A stretch of 64,000 nucleotides of DNA, from assembly GCA_934525595.1 (NCBI GenBank), contig CAKSZJ010000008.1, positions 43,520 to 107,519 on the forward strand, read 5' to 3'. Below the pieces are notes generated by a model. That model ran no database searches and was not told the DNA's origin. It was given only the letters and a program-made list of their open reading frames with translations. Below are positions 29,929-38,619 of this stretch, piece by piece. The position numbers and the translations under genes were made by a program. Source of the stretch: an uncultured Chiayiivirga sp. Lineage in GTDB: Bacteria; Pseudomonadota; Gammaproteobacteria; Xanthomonadales; Xanthomonadaceae. Position 1 is the first letter of the stretch. Every line of letters starts with the position of its first letter.

Positions 29929-30797
29929 TGGCAACAAAGAAACCTGCGCTCGGGCGCGGCCTGTCCAGCCTGATCCGCGAGACCGTAGCGGCCGATGCGC
30001 CGGCGGCGGGCGAGCGGATGACCACCTTGCCCATCGAGAAGCTGCAGCCTGGCAAGTATCAGCCGCGCAGCCACATGGACCCGGAGCGGCTGGAGGAGCT
30101 GGCCGAGTCGATCCGCGCCCAGGGCCTGATCCAGCCGATCATCGTGCGCGGCATCGGTGCCGGGCGCTACGAGATCATCGCCGGCGAGCGCCGCTGGCGC
30201 GCGGCCCAGCTTGCCACGCTGCGCGATGTGCCGGTGGTGATCCGCGAGATCGAGGACAACACCGCGCTGGCGATGGCGCTGATCGAGAACATCCAGCGCG
30301 AGGACCTCAATCCGCTGGAGGAAGCCCTCGCGCTGCAGCGCCTGATCGACGAGTTCAGCCTCACCCACCAGCAGGCCGCCGAAGCCGTGGGCCGCTCGCG
30401 CGCCTCGGTCAGCAATCTCTTGCGCCTGCTGGAGCTGCCCGAGGCGATCCGCGCCATGGTCGAGCGCCGCGCGCTGGAAATGGGCCACGCGCGCGCCCTG
30501 CTCACCCTGCCGCCGCCGCAGGCGCTGGCGCTGGCGCAGCAGGCCGCGGCCGAAGGCTGGTCGGTGCGCGAAACCGAGCGCCGCGTGCAGGCGCTGCAAA
30601 AAGGCGTTCCCGCGCCCGCGAAGCCCGCCACCCAGCGGCCCGACGCCAACGTCGCCGCACTGGAGCGCGAGCTGTCCGAATCCTTCGGCGCAAAGGTCAG
30701 CCTGCAATCGGGCCGCGGCGGGCGCGGCAAGCTTGTCATCAGCTACCACAGCCACGACGAACTGGACGGCATCCTGGAACACATCCGCCGCCGCTGA
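29928..30797 (+). CDS. parB: Chromosome-partitioning protein ParB
   Basis: 289 residues. The N-terminal KPALGRGLSSLI box interacts with ParA. The CTPase domain has GRYEIIAGERRWRAAQ and ALIENIQREDLNPLEEA. A helix-turn-helix (HQQAAEAVGRSRASVSNLLRLL) reads parS, and a C-terminal dimerisation domain ends LVISYHSHDELDGILEHI. No palindrome of the TGTTTCACGTGAAACA type was found in the window by eye, so parS probably lies elsewhere. Confidence 0.97.
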   Translation: MATKKPALGRGLSSLIRETVAADAPAAGERMTTLPIEKLQPGKYQPRSHMDPERLEELAESIRAQGLIQPIIVRGIGAGRYEIIAGERRWRAAQLATLRDVPVVIREIEDNTALAMALIENIQREDLNPLEEALALQRLIDEFSLTHQQAAEAVGRSRASVSNLLRLLELPEAIRAMVERRALEMGHARALLTLPPPQALALAQQAAAEGWSVRETERRVQALQKGVPAPAKPATQRPDANVAALERELSESFGAKVSLQSGRGGRGKLVISYHSHDELDGILEHIRRR

Positions 30798-30890
30798 GCC
30801 GCCGCAGCATCGCGGCGCAGACTGGAAGGCATTACCGCCGGACGCAGCGGCCGCCCCGCACTGCGCCTGAACGCCTGAAACGGAACACCT

Positions 30891-31859
30891 TCAAACAAAC
30901 GCGAAGCGCACCACGTGGAAGAAGATCGGTGCCGCGAAGGTGACCGAATCAAGCCGGTCCAGCATGCCGCCATGGCCATCGATCATCTGGCCCCAGTCCT
31001 TCGCGCCAAGGCTGCGCTTGACTGCCGACAGCGCCAGCCCGCCGAGGAAGCCGCAGACCACGATGAGCAGCGACATCAATCCGGACTGCAGCGGCGTGAA
31101 CGGCGTGATCCACCACAACGCCGCGCCCACGCCCGCCGCCGACAGCCCGCCGCCGACCAGCCCTTCCACCGTCTTGGAGGGACTCACGCTGGGCGCGAGC
31201 TTGCGCTTGCCCAACAGTTTTCCGAACACGTACTGCAACACGTCGGACAACTGCACCACCAGCAAGAGGTACAGCAGCAGCAACAGGTTGCCGTTCTCGT
31301 AACCGGGAATATCGAGAAGCAGCAGCGCCGGCGCGTAGCTGATGCAGTACACCGTCAGCATCAGGCCCCACTGGATCTTGGTGTTGCGCGCGAGGAAATC
31401 CTCGGTGTCGCCGGCCAGCGCCGATACCGCCGGCAGCAGCAGGAAGCCGTACACCGGGATGCACATCACGAACAGGCCGTACCAGTCGATCCCGATCAGG
31501 AAATACTGCAGCGGAATCGCGACGTAGAAGCACAGGCACAGCACCAGATGATCGCCGCGCCGCGTCGGCGTCAGCGTGACGAACTCGCGCAGCGCCAGAA
31601 AAGAGGCCGCGGCAAACAGCACCAGCGTCGCGACGTTCCCGAGCAGGAAGCACGCGCCCAGCACCCCGACCATCGCCCACCATGCGTTGATCCGCGCCGT
31701 CAGGTTGTCCACCGTCGCGCCCGGCCTGCGGCGTCTGAGCAACGCCGCGATCGCACTGGCAACGACCAGCAACGTCAGCACACCGGCCATCACCTGCCAG
31801 AACTCGCCCGGCGTGCGCTGCAGCAGCCCCTGGACCGCTTGCCTCATCGCCTCGACCAT
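30891..31859 (-). CDS. Phosphatidate cytidylyltransferase-like protein (CdsA/YnbB type)
   Basis: 322 residues, about eight membrane helices. The C-terminal CDP-diglyceride synthase signature is complete: SVSPSKTVEGLVGG, then VKRSLGAKDWGQMIDGHGGMLDRLDSVTF. It makes CDP-diacylglycerol, or a related CDP-lipid, from phosphatidate and CTP. The housekeeping cdsA normally sits in the dxr/uppS region, so this is likely a second copy of the YnbB kind, which pairs with a CDP-alcohol transferase and an acyltransferase; both are encoded close by at 33796-35012. It is convergent with parB. Confidence 0.88.
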   Translation of the reverse strand: MVEAMRQAVQGLLQRTPGEFWQVMAGVLTLLVVASAIAALLRRRRPGATVDNLTARINAWWAMVGVLGACFLLGNVATLVLFAAASFLALREFVTLTPTRRGDHLVLCLCFYVAIPLQYFLIGIDWYGLFVMCIPVYGFLLLPAVSALAGDTEDFLARNTKIQWGLMLTVYCISYAPALLLLDIPGYENGNLLLLLYLLLVVQLSDVLQYVFGKLLGKRKLAPSVSPSKTVEGLVGGGLSAAGVGAALWWITPFTPLQSGLMSLLIVVCGFLGGLALSAVKRSLGAKDWGQMIDGHGGMLDRLDSVTFAAPIFFHVVRFAFV

Positions 31860-32252
31860 GCCACCTCCATCGCCGCTGCGCGGATGCGCCCTGCGGCAGG
31901 ATTCTACATGCGCGCCGCGCGGCGCCCGACGTTCTCATCCGCCCCGCACGAATCGCGGCGCAGGGTGCGTTTCCGTGGCCTGCGCCCAGCCCACCGTCTC
32001 GCTCGCAAACGCGCGGCGCAGGGCGACAACGACATCCGATGCAGCGGAACCGCAACGCGCACACAAGCCCGCCATCCTCCGCAAACCGCCTTGCGCTGGC
32101 ATGGCTGCACGGCAACGCCGATACCATGGCGTGCAGGCGCGGCTGGCCTGGTGCGACTGCCGGTGATTCCGGCCGCCCAGCCCGGCGCCAACGCCTCGCT
32201 GCTCGCCAGCGCCTGACACGCTTTCCAGGAACCACACGGGAACCCCCAGCAC
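31860..32252. other. 393-bp gene-free divergent spacer
   Basis: The region lies between the CdsA-like gene (minus) and putP (plus). It presumably contains both promoters, but no element close to consensus stood out. The open frames across it have no protein-like composition. A GC palindrome lies around 31912-31925. Confidence 0.4.
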
Positions 32253-33740
32253 ATGACCGCCAGCACGCCACTGCTCGTCACCTTCGCCGCCTACCTCCTG
32301 CTGATGATCGGCCTGGGCTTTGCCGCCTGGCGACGCACCCACACCTTCGACGACTACATCCTCGGCGGCCGCTCGCTGGGCAGCTACGTCACCGCACTGG
32401 CGGCCGGCGCATCGGACATGAGCGGCTGGCTGATGATGGGCCTGCCCGGCGCGCTGTACCTGAGCGGCGCCTCGGAGGCGTGGATTGCGGTGGGCCTGAT
32501 CCTCGGCGCCTGGGCCAACTGGCACTACGTGGCCGGCCCGCTGCGCGTGTACACCGAACGCACCCGCAACGCGCTCACCCTGCCGGACTATTTCACCCAT
32601 CGCTTCGAAGACCACAGCCGCATGCTGCGCATCCTCTCGGCGCTGGTGATCCTGGTGTTCTTCGCGATCTACTGCGCTTCCGGAATCGTCGCGGGCGCGC
32701 GCATGTTCGAAAGCGTGTTCGGCCTGCCCTACGGCCAGGCGATGTTCTGGGGCGCCGCGGTGACGATCCTCTACACCTTCATCGGCGGCTTCCTCGCAGT
32801 GAGCTGGACCGACACCATCCAGGCCTCGCTGATGATCTTCGCCCTGCTGCTGGTGCCGGTGTTCGCCATTGCCGGCGCCGGCGGCCCGGCGCAGGCGCTG
32901 GTGCTGATCGAGCAGGTCGATCCGGCGCGCCTTGGCTGGGCCGGCACGGGCGGGCTGGTCGCGGTGATCTCGGCGCTGGCCTGGGGACTGGGCTACTTCG
33001 GCCAGCCGCACATCCTGGCGCGCTTCATGGCCGCCGAAAGCGTGGCGACGATCCCGCGCGCACGCCGCATCGGCATGACCTGGATGATCCTGTGCCTGGC
33101 AGGCGCGGTGGCAACCGGATTCTTCGGCATCGCCTATTTTGCTGCGCACCCGGAGCACGCCGCCCCGGTGCAGGCCAATCCCGAGCGCGTGTTCATCGTG
33201 CTTTCCGAGGTGCTGTTCAACCCGTGGATCGCCGGCGCGCTGCTGTCCGCGATCCTGGCGGCGATCATGAGCACGCTGTCGGCCCAGCTGCTGGTGTGCT
33301 CCAGCGCATTGACCGAGGATTTCTACCGCGGCTTCGTGCGCCCCAGGGCGGGCCACCGCGAGCTGGTGTGGGTGGGCCGTGCGATGGTGCTGACGGTGGC
33401 GCTGCTGGCGATCTGGATCGCGCGCGACCCGGACAGCCGGGTACTCGGACTGGTGGCCTACGCATGGGCCGGCTTCGGCGCCGCCTTCGGCCCGGTGGTG
33501 CTGCTTTCGGTACTGTGGAAGCGCATGACCCGCAACGGTGCAATCGCCGGCATGCTGGCCGGCGCAGTGACGGTGCTGCTGTGGAAGCACACCGGCAGCG
33601 CGCTGTACGAGATCGTGCCCGGCTTCATCGTGGCGACCCTCGCCATCGTGATCGCGAGCCTGCTCGGCAAGGCGCCTTCCGCGGCGCTGCAGGCGCAGCA
33701 CGAACAGGTCCGGCTGGCGCTGAAGGAAACCGGCTACTGA
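32253..33740 (+). CDS. putP: Sodium/proline symporter
   Basis: 495 residues, the normal size for the solute:sodium symporter family with about 13 helices. PutP features are visible: DDYILGGRSLGSYVTALAAGASDMSGWLMMGLPGA, with the sodium-site Ser/Asp segment, FESVFGL, and GGFLAVSWTDTIQ. GYFGQPHILARFMA in helix 6-7 is also typical. It imports proline with sodium. No putA is present nearby in this window. The ATG at 32253 directly opens the first helix. Confidence 0.93.
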   Translation: MTASTPLLVTFAAYLLLMIGLGFAAWRRTHTFDDYILGGRSLGSYVTALAAGASDMSGWLMMGLPGALYLSGASEAWIAVGLILGAWANWHYVAGPLRVYTERTRNALTLPDYFTHRFEDHSRMLRILSALVILVFFAIYCASGIVAGARMFESVFGLPYGQAMFWGAAVTILYTFIGGFLAVSWTDTIQASLMIFALLLVPVFAIAGAGGPAQALVLIEQVDPARLGWAGTGGLVAVISALAWGLGYFGQPHILARFMAAESVATIPRARRIGMTWMILCLAGAVATGFFGIAYFAAHPEHAAPVQANPERVFIVLSEVLFNPWIAGALLSAILAAIMSTLSAQLLVCSSALTEDFYRGFVRPRAGHRELVWVGRAMVLTVALLAIWIARDPDSRVLGLVAYAWAGFGAAFGPVVLLSVLWKRMTRNGAIAGMLAGAVTVLLWKHTGSALYEIVPGFIVATLAIVIASLLGKAPSAALQAQHEQVRLALKETGY

Positions 33741-33795
33741 GCGCGAAGGCCGTCGGGCGCAACGCGCGGCCTCTTCGACGCATCGGGCCGTGCGT

Positions 33796-34389
33796 TCACG
33801 CCAGCGCCATCACCGCCGCGCGGGCGCGCGCCAGATACTCGTCCTTGCCTTCATCCGGCGCCGGCTTCACCACCGCGCCGAAGCGCGCGGTGCAGATCAG
33901 CGGCACCGGCAGCAGGCTGCCCTTGGGGAGGCTGCGGCGTGCGTTGTCCAGGTACACCGCCACCGGTTCGACGTCCGGATGGGCGCGGGCAAGATGATAG
34001 AGGCCCGACTTGAAGCGCCCAGGTGCCTCCTCCGGATTGCGCGTGCCTTCGGGGAATAGGATCAGCGAATCGCCGCGCGCCAGCGCCTCATGCAGCGGCG
34101 CGAGCGGATCGCCGTCCGGGTCCGTGCGGTGGCGCTCGATCAGCACCGCATCGAGCGCACGGTGCGCGATCAGCGCGCGCAGGCCGCCGCCCCAGTAATC
34201 CCTGGCCGCCACGGGACGCGTGCGCCGGCGCAGTTCGGGCGGCAGCGCGGCCCACAGCGTCACGGTATCGAGATGGCTGCCGTGGTTGGCGAAATAGATG
34301 CGCGGGCGCAGCGCGGGCCGGGTACCGACCCAGCGCGGATACGCGCCGAACAGGGCCTTGGCGAGAAACACCAGCAGGCGCGCGAGCAT
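33796..34389 (-). CDS. PlsC-type 1-acyl-glycerol-3-phosphate acyltransferase family protein
   Basis: 197 residues. Catalytic motif NHGSHLDTVTLW (HX4D, about residue 35) and FPEGTRNPEEAPGRFKSGLYHLA (about 105) are clear. Only one short N-terminal hydrophobic segment is present. The start overlaps the stop of the CDP-alcohol transferase by one base, so both are translationally coupled. With the CdsA-like protein at 30891 this gives acylation, CDP activation and head-group transfer, a lipid-making module separate from the housekeeping genes. Confidence 0.88.
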   Translation of the reverse strand: MLARLLVFLAKALFGAYPRWVGTRPALRPRIYFANHGSHLDTVTLWAALPPELRRRTRPVAARDYWGGGLRALIAHRALDAVLIERHRTDPDGDPLAPLHEALARGDSLILFPEGTRNPEEAPGRFKSGLYHLARAHPDVEPVAVYLDNARRSLPKGSLLPVPLICTARFGAVVKPAPDEGKDEYLARARAAVMALA

Positions 34390-35012
34390 CAGCCTCGCAC
34401 CTGGAGCTGCGCCGCGATGGCGCGCACACGCCGCGCGCAGGTGAGCGCGGTGCCGGCGGCGATCACACCACAGCCGGCGAGCAGCGCGAGGCCGCTGCCG
34501 CGCCAGTGCAGCTCGGCCGCCGCGATCAGCAGCGTGGCCGTCATCACCGCCATGCGGTGCGGCTTGGCCTGCGGGCCGCGGAAATCCTGCGCAAGGCCCA
34601 GACTGCCGCCGGTCACGCGGATGTAGGCGGTGAGCGCAGCCAGCAGCGCCATCAGCCAGCCGAGCGCGTCGCATCCGGCCGCATGCCCGAGCGCGACGAG
34701 AAAAAGTGCATCCTCGATCCGGTCGGGAAACTCGTTGTAGAGGATGCCCACCGGTGACTGCTTGCCGCCTTCGATCGCCACCATCCCATCGAGCATGTTG
34801 CACAGCAGGCGCAGCTGGACGCATGCAGCGGCGGCGATGAAGCCCCACGGCGTCGGCCGGCAGACCAGCAGCGCCGCGCCGGCCACGGCGAAGGCGATGC
34901 CGACAAGCGATATCTGGTTGGGCGTGATCGGAGCACGCGAGATTGCGCGCGCCAGCGCAGCGGCCCAGCGCGCGCTGCGGGTGGTCAGGGGGCGGCGGTC
35001 GGATTCGGACAT
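34389..35012 (-). CDS. Divergent CDP-alcohol phosphatidyltransferase family protein
   Basis: 207 residues, about six helices. The family motif DG(x)2AR(x)8G(x)3D(x)3D appears here as DGMVAIEGGKQSPVGILYNE followed by FPD: the two first acidic residues and the Gly are kept, but Arg is Ile and the third Asp is Asn. A PDRIED segment follows. Such a variant active site suggests a non-standard alcohol or CDP-lipid substrate, or a changed metal arrangement. The coupled acyltransferase and the nearby CdsA-like gene support a lipid role. E. coli YnbA is a comparable family member. Confidence 0.8.
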   Translation of the reverse strand: MSESDRRPLTTRSARWAAALARAISRAPITPNQISLVGIAFAVAGAALLVCRPTPWGFIAAAACVQLRLLCNMLDGMVAIEGGKQSPVGILYNEFPDRIEDALFLVALGHAAGCDALGWLMALLAALTAYIRVTGGSLGLAQDFRGPQAKPHRMAVMTATLLIAAAELHWRGSGLALLAGCGVIAAGTALTCARRVRAIAAQLQVRG

Positions 35013-35030
35013 GGTGGCCTCGACACCGAC

Positions 35031-35630
35031 TCAGGCGGCCTTTTCGCCCGTCGGGGCATCGCGCGCGGGAAGATCCACCGGCAGCGATGGCAGCGCACCG
35101 CGCCAGCGCCGCAGGGTGCGCTGGAAGAACAGGCTGTTGGGAATCTGCAGCACCGTACCGCTCGCCTCGCCGTCGGTTTCCTGCAGCGTGGTGTAGATCA
35201 GGTTCACGTCCATTACGCGGCCCTTGAGGCCAGGCTTTTCGCCGTTTTCCAGCAGCTCCACCAGATCGCCCACGCGGAACGCGCGCGTGGTGAGGATGAG
35301 GAACGAGCAGAAGATGTTGGACAACACGCTCCAGGCCGCGAAAAAGGCCACTGCGCCCACCGCCGCGAAACTGGTGAAGGCGGTCCACAGCACCGTGGCC
35401 GAGACGCCGAATACGTCCAGCACCATCAGGCTGGCTGCGGCGAAAACGACGAAGCTCACCAGGCGTCGGAGCACGATGCGCACGTTGGGCGGCAGCGCGG
35501 CGCTGCGCTCGATCAACCGGCGCGACAGCCAGCGCAAGAGCTGCGCGATCACCAGGATCAGGAGAATCTTCAGGACCGGCGGAACCAGGCTGGGCCAGTC
35601 CTGGATCCATTCTGGAAGCGTGAAGGGCAT
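35031..35630 (-). CDS. Small MscS-family mechanosensitive channel
   Basis: 199 residues. Three helices: about 18-35, about 60-80 and the pore helix at about 85-110 (FAAVGAVAFFAAWSVLSNIFCSFLI). The beta domain follows (FRVGDLVELLENG, then GRVMDVNLIYTTLQETDG and IPNSLFFQRTL). It is shorter than E. coli MscS (286), lacking most of the C-terminal cage. Found 18 bases after the CDP-alcohol transferase in the direction of transcription of that operon, so probably its first gene. Confidence 0.88.
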   Translation of the reverse strand: MPFTLPEWIQDWPSLVPPVLKILLILVIAQLLRWLSRRLIERSAALPPNVRIVLRRLVSFVVFAAASLMVLDVFGVSATVLWTAFTSFAAVGAVAFFAAWSVLSNIFCSFLILTTRAFRVGDLVELLENGEKPGLKGRVMDVNLIYTTLQETDGEASGTVLQIPNSLFFQRTLRRWRGALPSLPVDLPARDAPTGEKAA

Positions 35631-35763
35631 CGTTTTCGACGTCGCGTGGGAGTCCGCGCATCGTATCCGCGCCCGCGCGATTCCGCAGCCGGGCCCGACC
35701 GCCCGCAAGACGCGCACGGCGTCGGCGCGGATAATCATCGTCTTTCCCACCGGAGCATGCGCG

Positions 35764-37368
35764 ATGGACAGCAGCGACGCCCTCATCATCGGCGGCGGTC
35801 ACAACGGCCTGGTCTGCGCGGCCTATCTCGCTGCGGCCGGCCTCTCGGTCACGGTGCTGGAAGGTCGCGGCATCGTCGGCGGCGCCGCGGTCACCGAAGA
35901 GTTTCACCCCGGCTTCCGCAACTCCACGGCGAGCTACACGGTGAGCCTGCTCAACCCACGCATCATCGCCGACCTGCGCCTGCACCAGCACGGCCTGCGC
36001 GTGGTGGAGCGCCCCTACTCCAACTTCCTGCCGCTGCCCGACGGCACGGCCTTCCGCCTCGGCGGCGAAGACGGCATGAAGGCGCTGGCGCACGTCGCGC
36101 CGCGCGATGCGCAACGCCTGACCGAGTACCACGCCATGCTCGAACGCGTGGTCGCGGTGCTGCGCGTGCTGATGGATCGCACTCCGCCCAACCTGAGCGA
36201 GCGCTTCGTGCTGGCCGACTGGCTGGCCTCCTGGCAGGTGGCGCGAGAGCTGCGCCGGCTGGACGCGCGCGGGCGCCGCGACCTGCTGGATCTCTTCACC
36301 AAATCCGCCGGCGAGCTGCTCGACCACTGGTTCGAGCACGAGCCGCTCAAGGCCGCGCTGGGCTGGGATTCGGTGGTCGGAAACTTCGCCAGCCCTTACA
36401 CGCCCGGCAGCGCCTATGTTCTGCTGCACCACGTCTTTGGCGAGGTGAACGGCAAGCAGGGCGTCTGGGGCCACGCCATCGGCGGCATGGGCGCCATCAC
36501 CCAGGCCATGGCCGCCGAGTGCCGCGCGCGCGGCGTGGCGATCCACCTTGATGCGCCGGTGGCGCAGGTTCGCGTGAAAGACGGCCGTGCCAGCGGCGTC
36601 GTGCTGCAGGACGGGCGCGAATTCGGCGCGCGCTGCGTGATCTCCAACGTCAACCCCAGGCTCCTCTACCAGCGCCTGGTGCCGCAGGACGCGCAGCCGG
36701 AGGAGCTGCGCGAGCGCATCGCGCGCTACCGCTGCGGCTCGGGCACCTTCCGCATGAACGTCGCGCTGTCCGAACTGCCCGACTTCACCGCCGCGCCCGG
36801 CACCGCGCTCGCACCGCACCATCAGAGCGGCATCCTGATCGCACCATCCCTGGCCTACATGGAGCGCGCCTACTTCGACGCGAAATCGCGCGAGCACACT
36901 CCCGGCTGGGCGCGCGAGCCGATCGTCGAACTGGTGATCTCCTCCACCCTGGACGACACCCTTGCACCTCCCGGCCAGCACGTCGCCAGCCTGTTCTGCC
37001 AGCACGTCAATCCGACGATCGAAGGCGGCTGGGACGCGCACCGCGACACCGTGGCACGGCTGATGATCGACACCGTGGACCGGGTCGCACCCAACTTCGC
37101 GCGCAGCGTGCTGGGCTGGCAAGCGTTCTCGCCGCTGGATCTGGAGCGCGAGTTCGGCCTGGTCGGCGGCGACATCTTCCACGGCTCGCTCGGCCTCGAC
37201 CAGCTCTTCAGCGCGCGCCCCCTGCTGGGCCAGGGCAACTACCGCGGCGCCCTGCCCGGCCTGTACCTGTGCGGCTCGGGCACCCATCCGGGCGGCGGCG
37301 TCACCGGCCTGCCGGGGCGCAACGCGGCGCGCGAGGTGCTGCGCGACCTGGGCCGGCGCGCGCGCTGA
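35764..37368 (+). CDS. Phytoene-dehydrogenase-like FAD oxidoreductase (PYROXD2 type)
   Basis: 534 residues. N-terminal dinucleotide-binding motif DALIIGGGHNGLVCAAYLAAAG, then VLEGRGIVGGAA and a second conserved block with NSTASYTVSLL. The C-terminal GTHPGGGVTGLPGRNAAREV is the FAD-binding end of the CrtI/PYROXD2 branch. The reaction is unknown; carotenoid desaturation is unlikely since no crt genes are near. It stands alone, divergent from the MscS gene (133-base spacer) and 44 bases ahead of the MgtE-like gene. Confidence 0.88.
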   Translation: MDSSDALIIGGGHNGLVCAAYLAAAGLSVTVLEGRGIVGGAAVTEEFHPGFRNSTASYTVSLLNPRIIADLRLHQHGLRVVERPYSNFLPLPDGTAFRLGGEDGMKALAHVAPRDAQRLTEYHAMLERVVAVLRVLMDRTPPNLSERFVLADWLASWQVARELRRLDARGRRDLLDLFTKSAGELLDHWFEHEPLKAALGWDSVVGNFASPYTPGSAYVLLHHVFGEVNGKQGVWGHAIGGMGAITQAMAAECRARGVAIHLDAPVAQVRVKDGRASGVVLQDGREFGARCVISNVNPRLLYQRLVPQDAQPEELRERIARYRCGSGTFRMNVALSELPDFTAAPGTALAPHHQSGILIAPSLAYMERAYFDAKSREHTPGWAREPIVELVISSTLDDTLAPPGQHVASLFCQHVNPTIEGGWDAHRDTVARLMIDTVDRVAPNFARSVLGWQAFSPLDLEREFGLVGGDIFHGSLGLDQLFSARPLLGQGNYRGALPGLYLCGSGTHPGGGVTGLPGRNAAREVLRDLGRRAR

Positions 37369-37412
37369 AGCACGCATCGGCTAGAGTGCGCGCGTCACTT
37401 CCGGGAACCATC

Positions 37413-38612
37413 ATGGACGACACCCAGAGCCTGGTTGCCAAGGTCGCACGCCTCGACCCGCGCAGCGGCGCGGACCTGTTGAAGCCCCTGCCCGACGCCA
37501 GGATCGCCGACCTCCTCAGCCGCATGCACATCGGCCACGCGGTCGAGGTGCTGGAGGAATTCGAACCGGCGCGGCGCGAGCGCATCGCCGCTGCGGTGCC
37601 GTTCGGCCGCGAGCCGCTGTGGCTGGTCGGGCACACCTTTCCCGAGGGCACGGTCGGTCGCCTGATGGAGAAGCCTGCGGCGGTGTTCCCGCCCGGCGCC
37701 AGCGCCGGCAGCGTGATAGAAACGCTGCGCGAAATCGTGCGCCAGCGCATGGTGATCTACGTCTTCGTCACCGAGGCCGACGGCCGCCTCGTGGGCGTGG
37801 TGGCGTTCCGCGAACTGGTGTTCGCGGAGCCTTCCGCAACGCTCGACCAGATCATGCTGCGCGAACCGTTCTCGCTGCGCCCCGAGCAGAAGTTCGTGGA
37901 CGCGATGCGCGCCGTGGTCAAGCGACACTTTCCGATCTATCCGGTCTGCGACGAGGCCGGCCGCCTGCTGGGCGTGGTCAAGGGACAGGCGCTGTTCGAA
38001 CAGCAGGCCTTCGAGATTTCCGCACAGGCCGGCGCGATGGTCGGCGTGGAGAAGGAGGAGCGCCTGGCCACGCCCTGGCCGCGCAGCTTCCGCTTCCGCC
38101 ACCCCTGGCTGCTGCTCAACATGCTGATCGCCTTCGGCGCGGCCACCGTGGTCGGCATGTTCGAGACGACCATCGACAAGCTCGTGATCCTTGCCGCCTT
38201 CCTGCCGGTGATGAGCGGCCAGTGCAGCAACCTCGGCGCACAGGCGCTGGCGGTCACCATCCGCGGCATGACGCTGGGCGAGCTGCGTGAAACGCCGCCC
38301 TGGAAGGTGCTGGCCAAGGAGGCCTGGCTGGGCCTCCTGAACGGGGCGATCAGCGGCGTGCTGGCCGGCATCGCGCTCTATTTCGTCGCGCGCTCGCAGA
38401 CGCAGGTTTCAGCGCTGTGGCTGGCCGGCACGATCTTCGTGGCGCTGTCGGTGAGCTGCATGTTCGCCGGCCTCGCCGGCAGCGCCATCCCCATCGTGCT
38501 GCGCCGCCTCGGCGCCGACCCCGCCACCGCCTCGGCGATCTTTCTCTCGGTCGCCACCGACATCAGCAGCATGGGCCTGTTCCTGGGCCTGGTGGCGCTG
38601 CTGCTGCACTGA
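37413..38612 (+). CDS. MgtE-like divalent-cation transporter
   Basis: 399 residues. An MgtE N-domain (about 1-115) is followed by a pair of CBS domains (about 120-240: VIYVFVTEADGRLVGVV and FPIYPVCDEAGRLLGVV). A five-helix channel domain (about 265-399) has LPVMSGQCSNLGAQALAVTIRG; the family usually has GMGGNxGxQ at this place. It likely transports magnesium or a similar ion with gating by the cytoplasmic domains. The substitution SGQCSN for the Gly-rich loop makes ion choice uncertain. Confidence 0.88.
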   Translation: MDDTQSLVAKVARLDPRSGADLLKPLPDARIADLLSRMHIGHAVEVLEEFEPARRERIAAAVPFGREPLWLVGHTFPEGTVGRLMEKPAAVFPPGASAGSVIETLREIVRQRMVIYVFVTEADGRLVGVVAFRELVFAEPSATLDQIMLREPFSLRPEQKFVDAMRAVVKRHFPIYPVCDEAGRLLGVVKGQALFEQQAFEISAQAGAMVGVEKEERLATPWPRSFRFRHPWLLLNMLIAFGAATVVGMFETTIDKLVILAAFLPVMSGQCSNLGAQALAVTIRGMTLGELRETPPWKVLAKEAWLGLLNGAISGVLAGIALYFVARSQTQVSALWLAGTIFVALSVSCMFAGLAGSAIPIVLRRLGADPATASAIFLSVATDISSMGLFLGLVALLLH

Positions 38613-38619
38613 GCCGCCG

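Noticed and set aside
29140..30890. parS site near parAB
   Set aside because: No sequence close to TGTTTCACGTGAAACA was seen; CCACGTGG at 30913-30920 is only a core palindrome without the flanks.
33796..37377. A minus-strand frame of nearly 1200 codons
   Set aside because: Only its last 197 codons are the PlsC-like gene; the rest is a shadow of the divergent flavoprotein and of the CDP-alcohol transferase and MscS genes in other frames.
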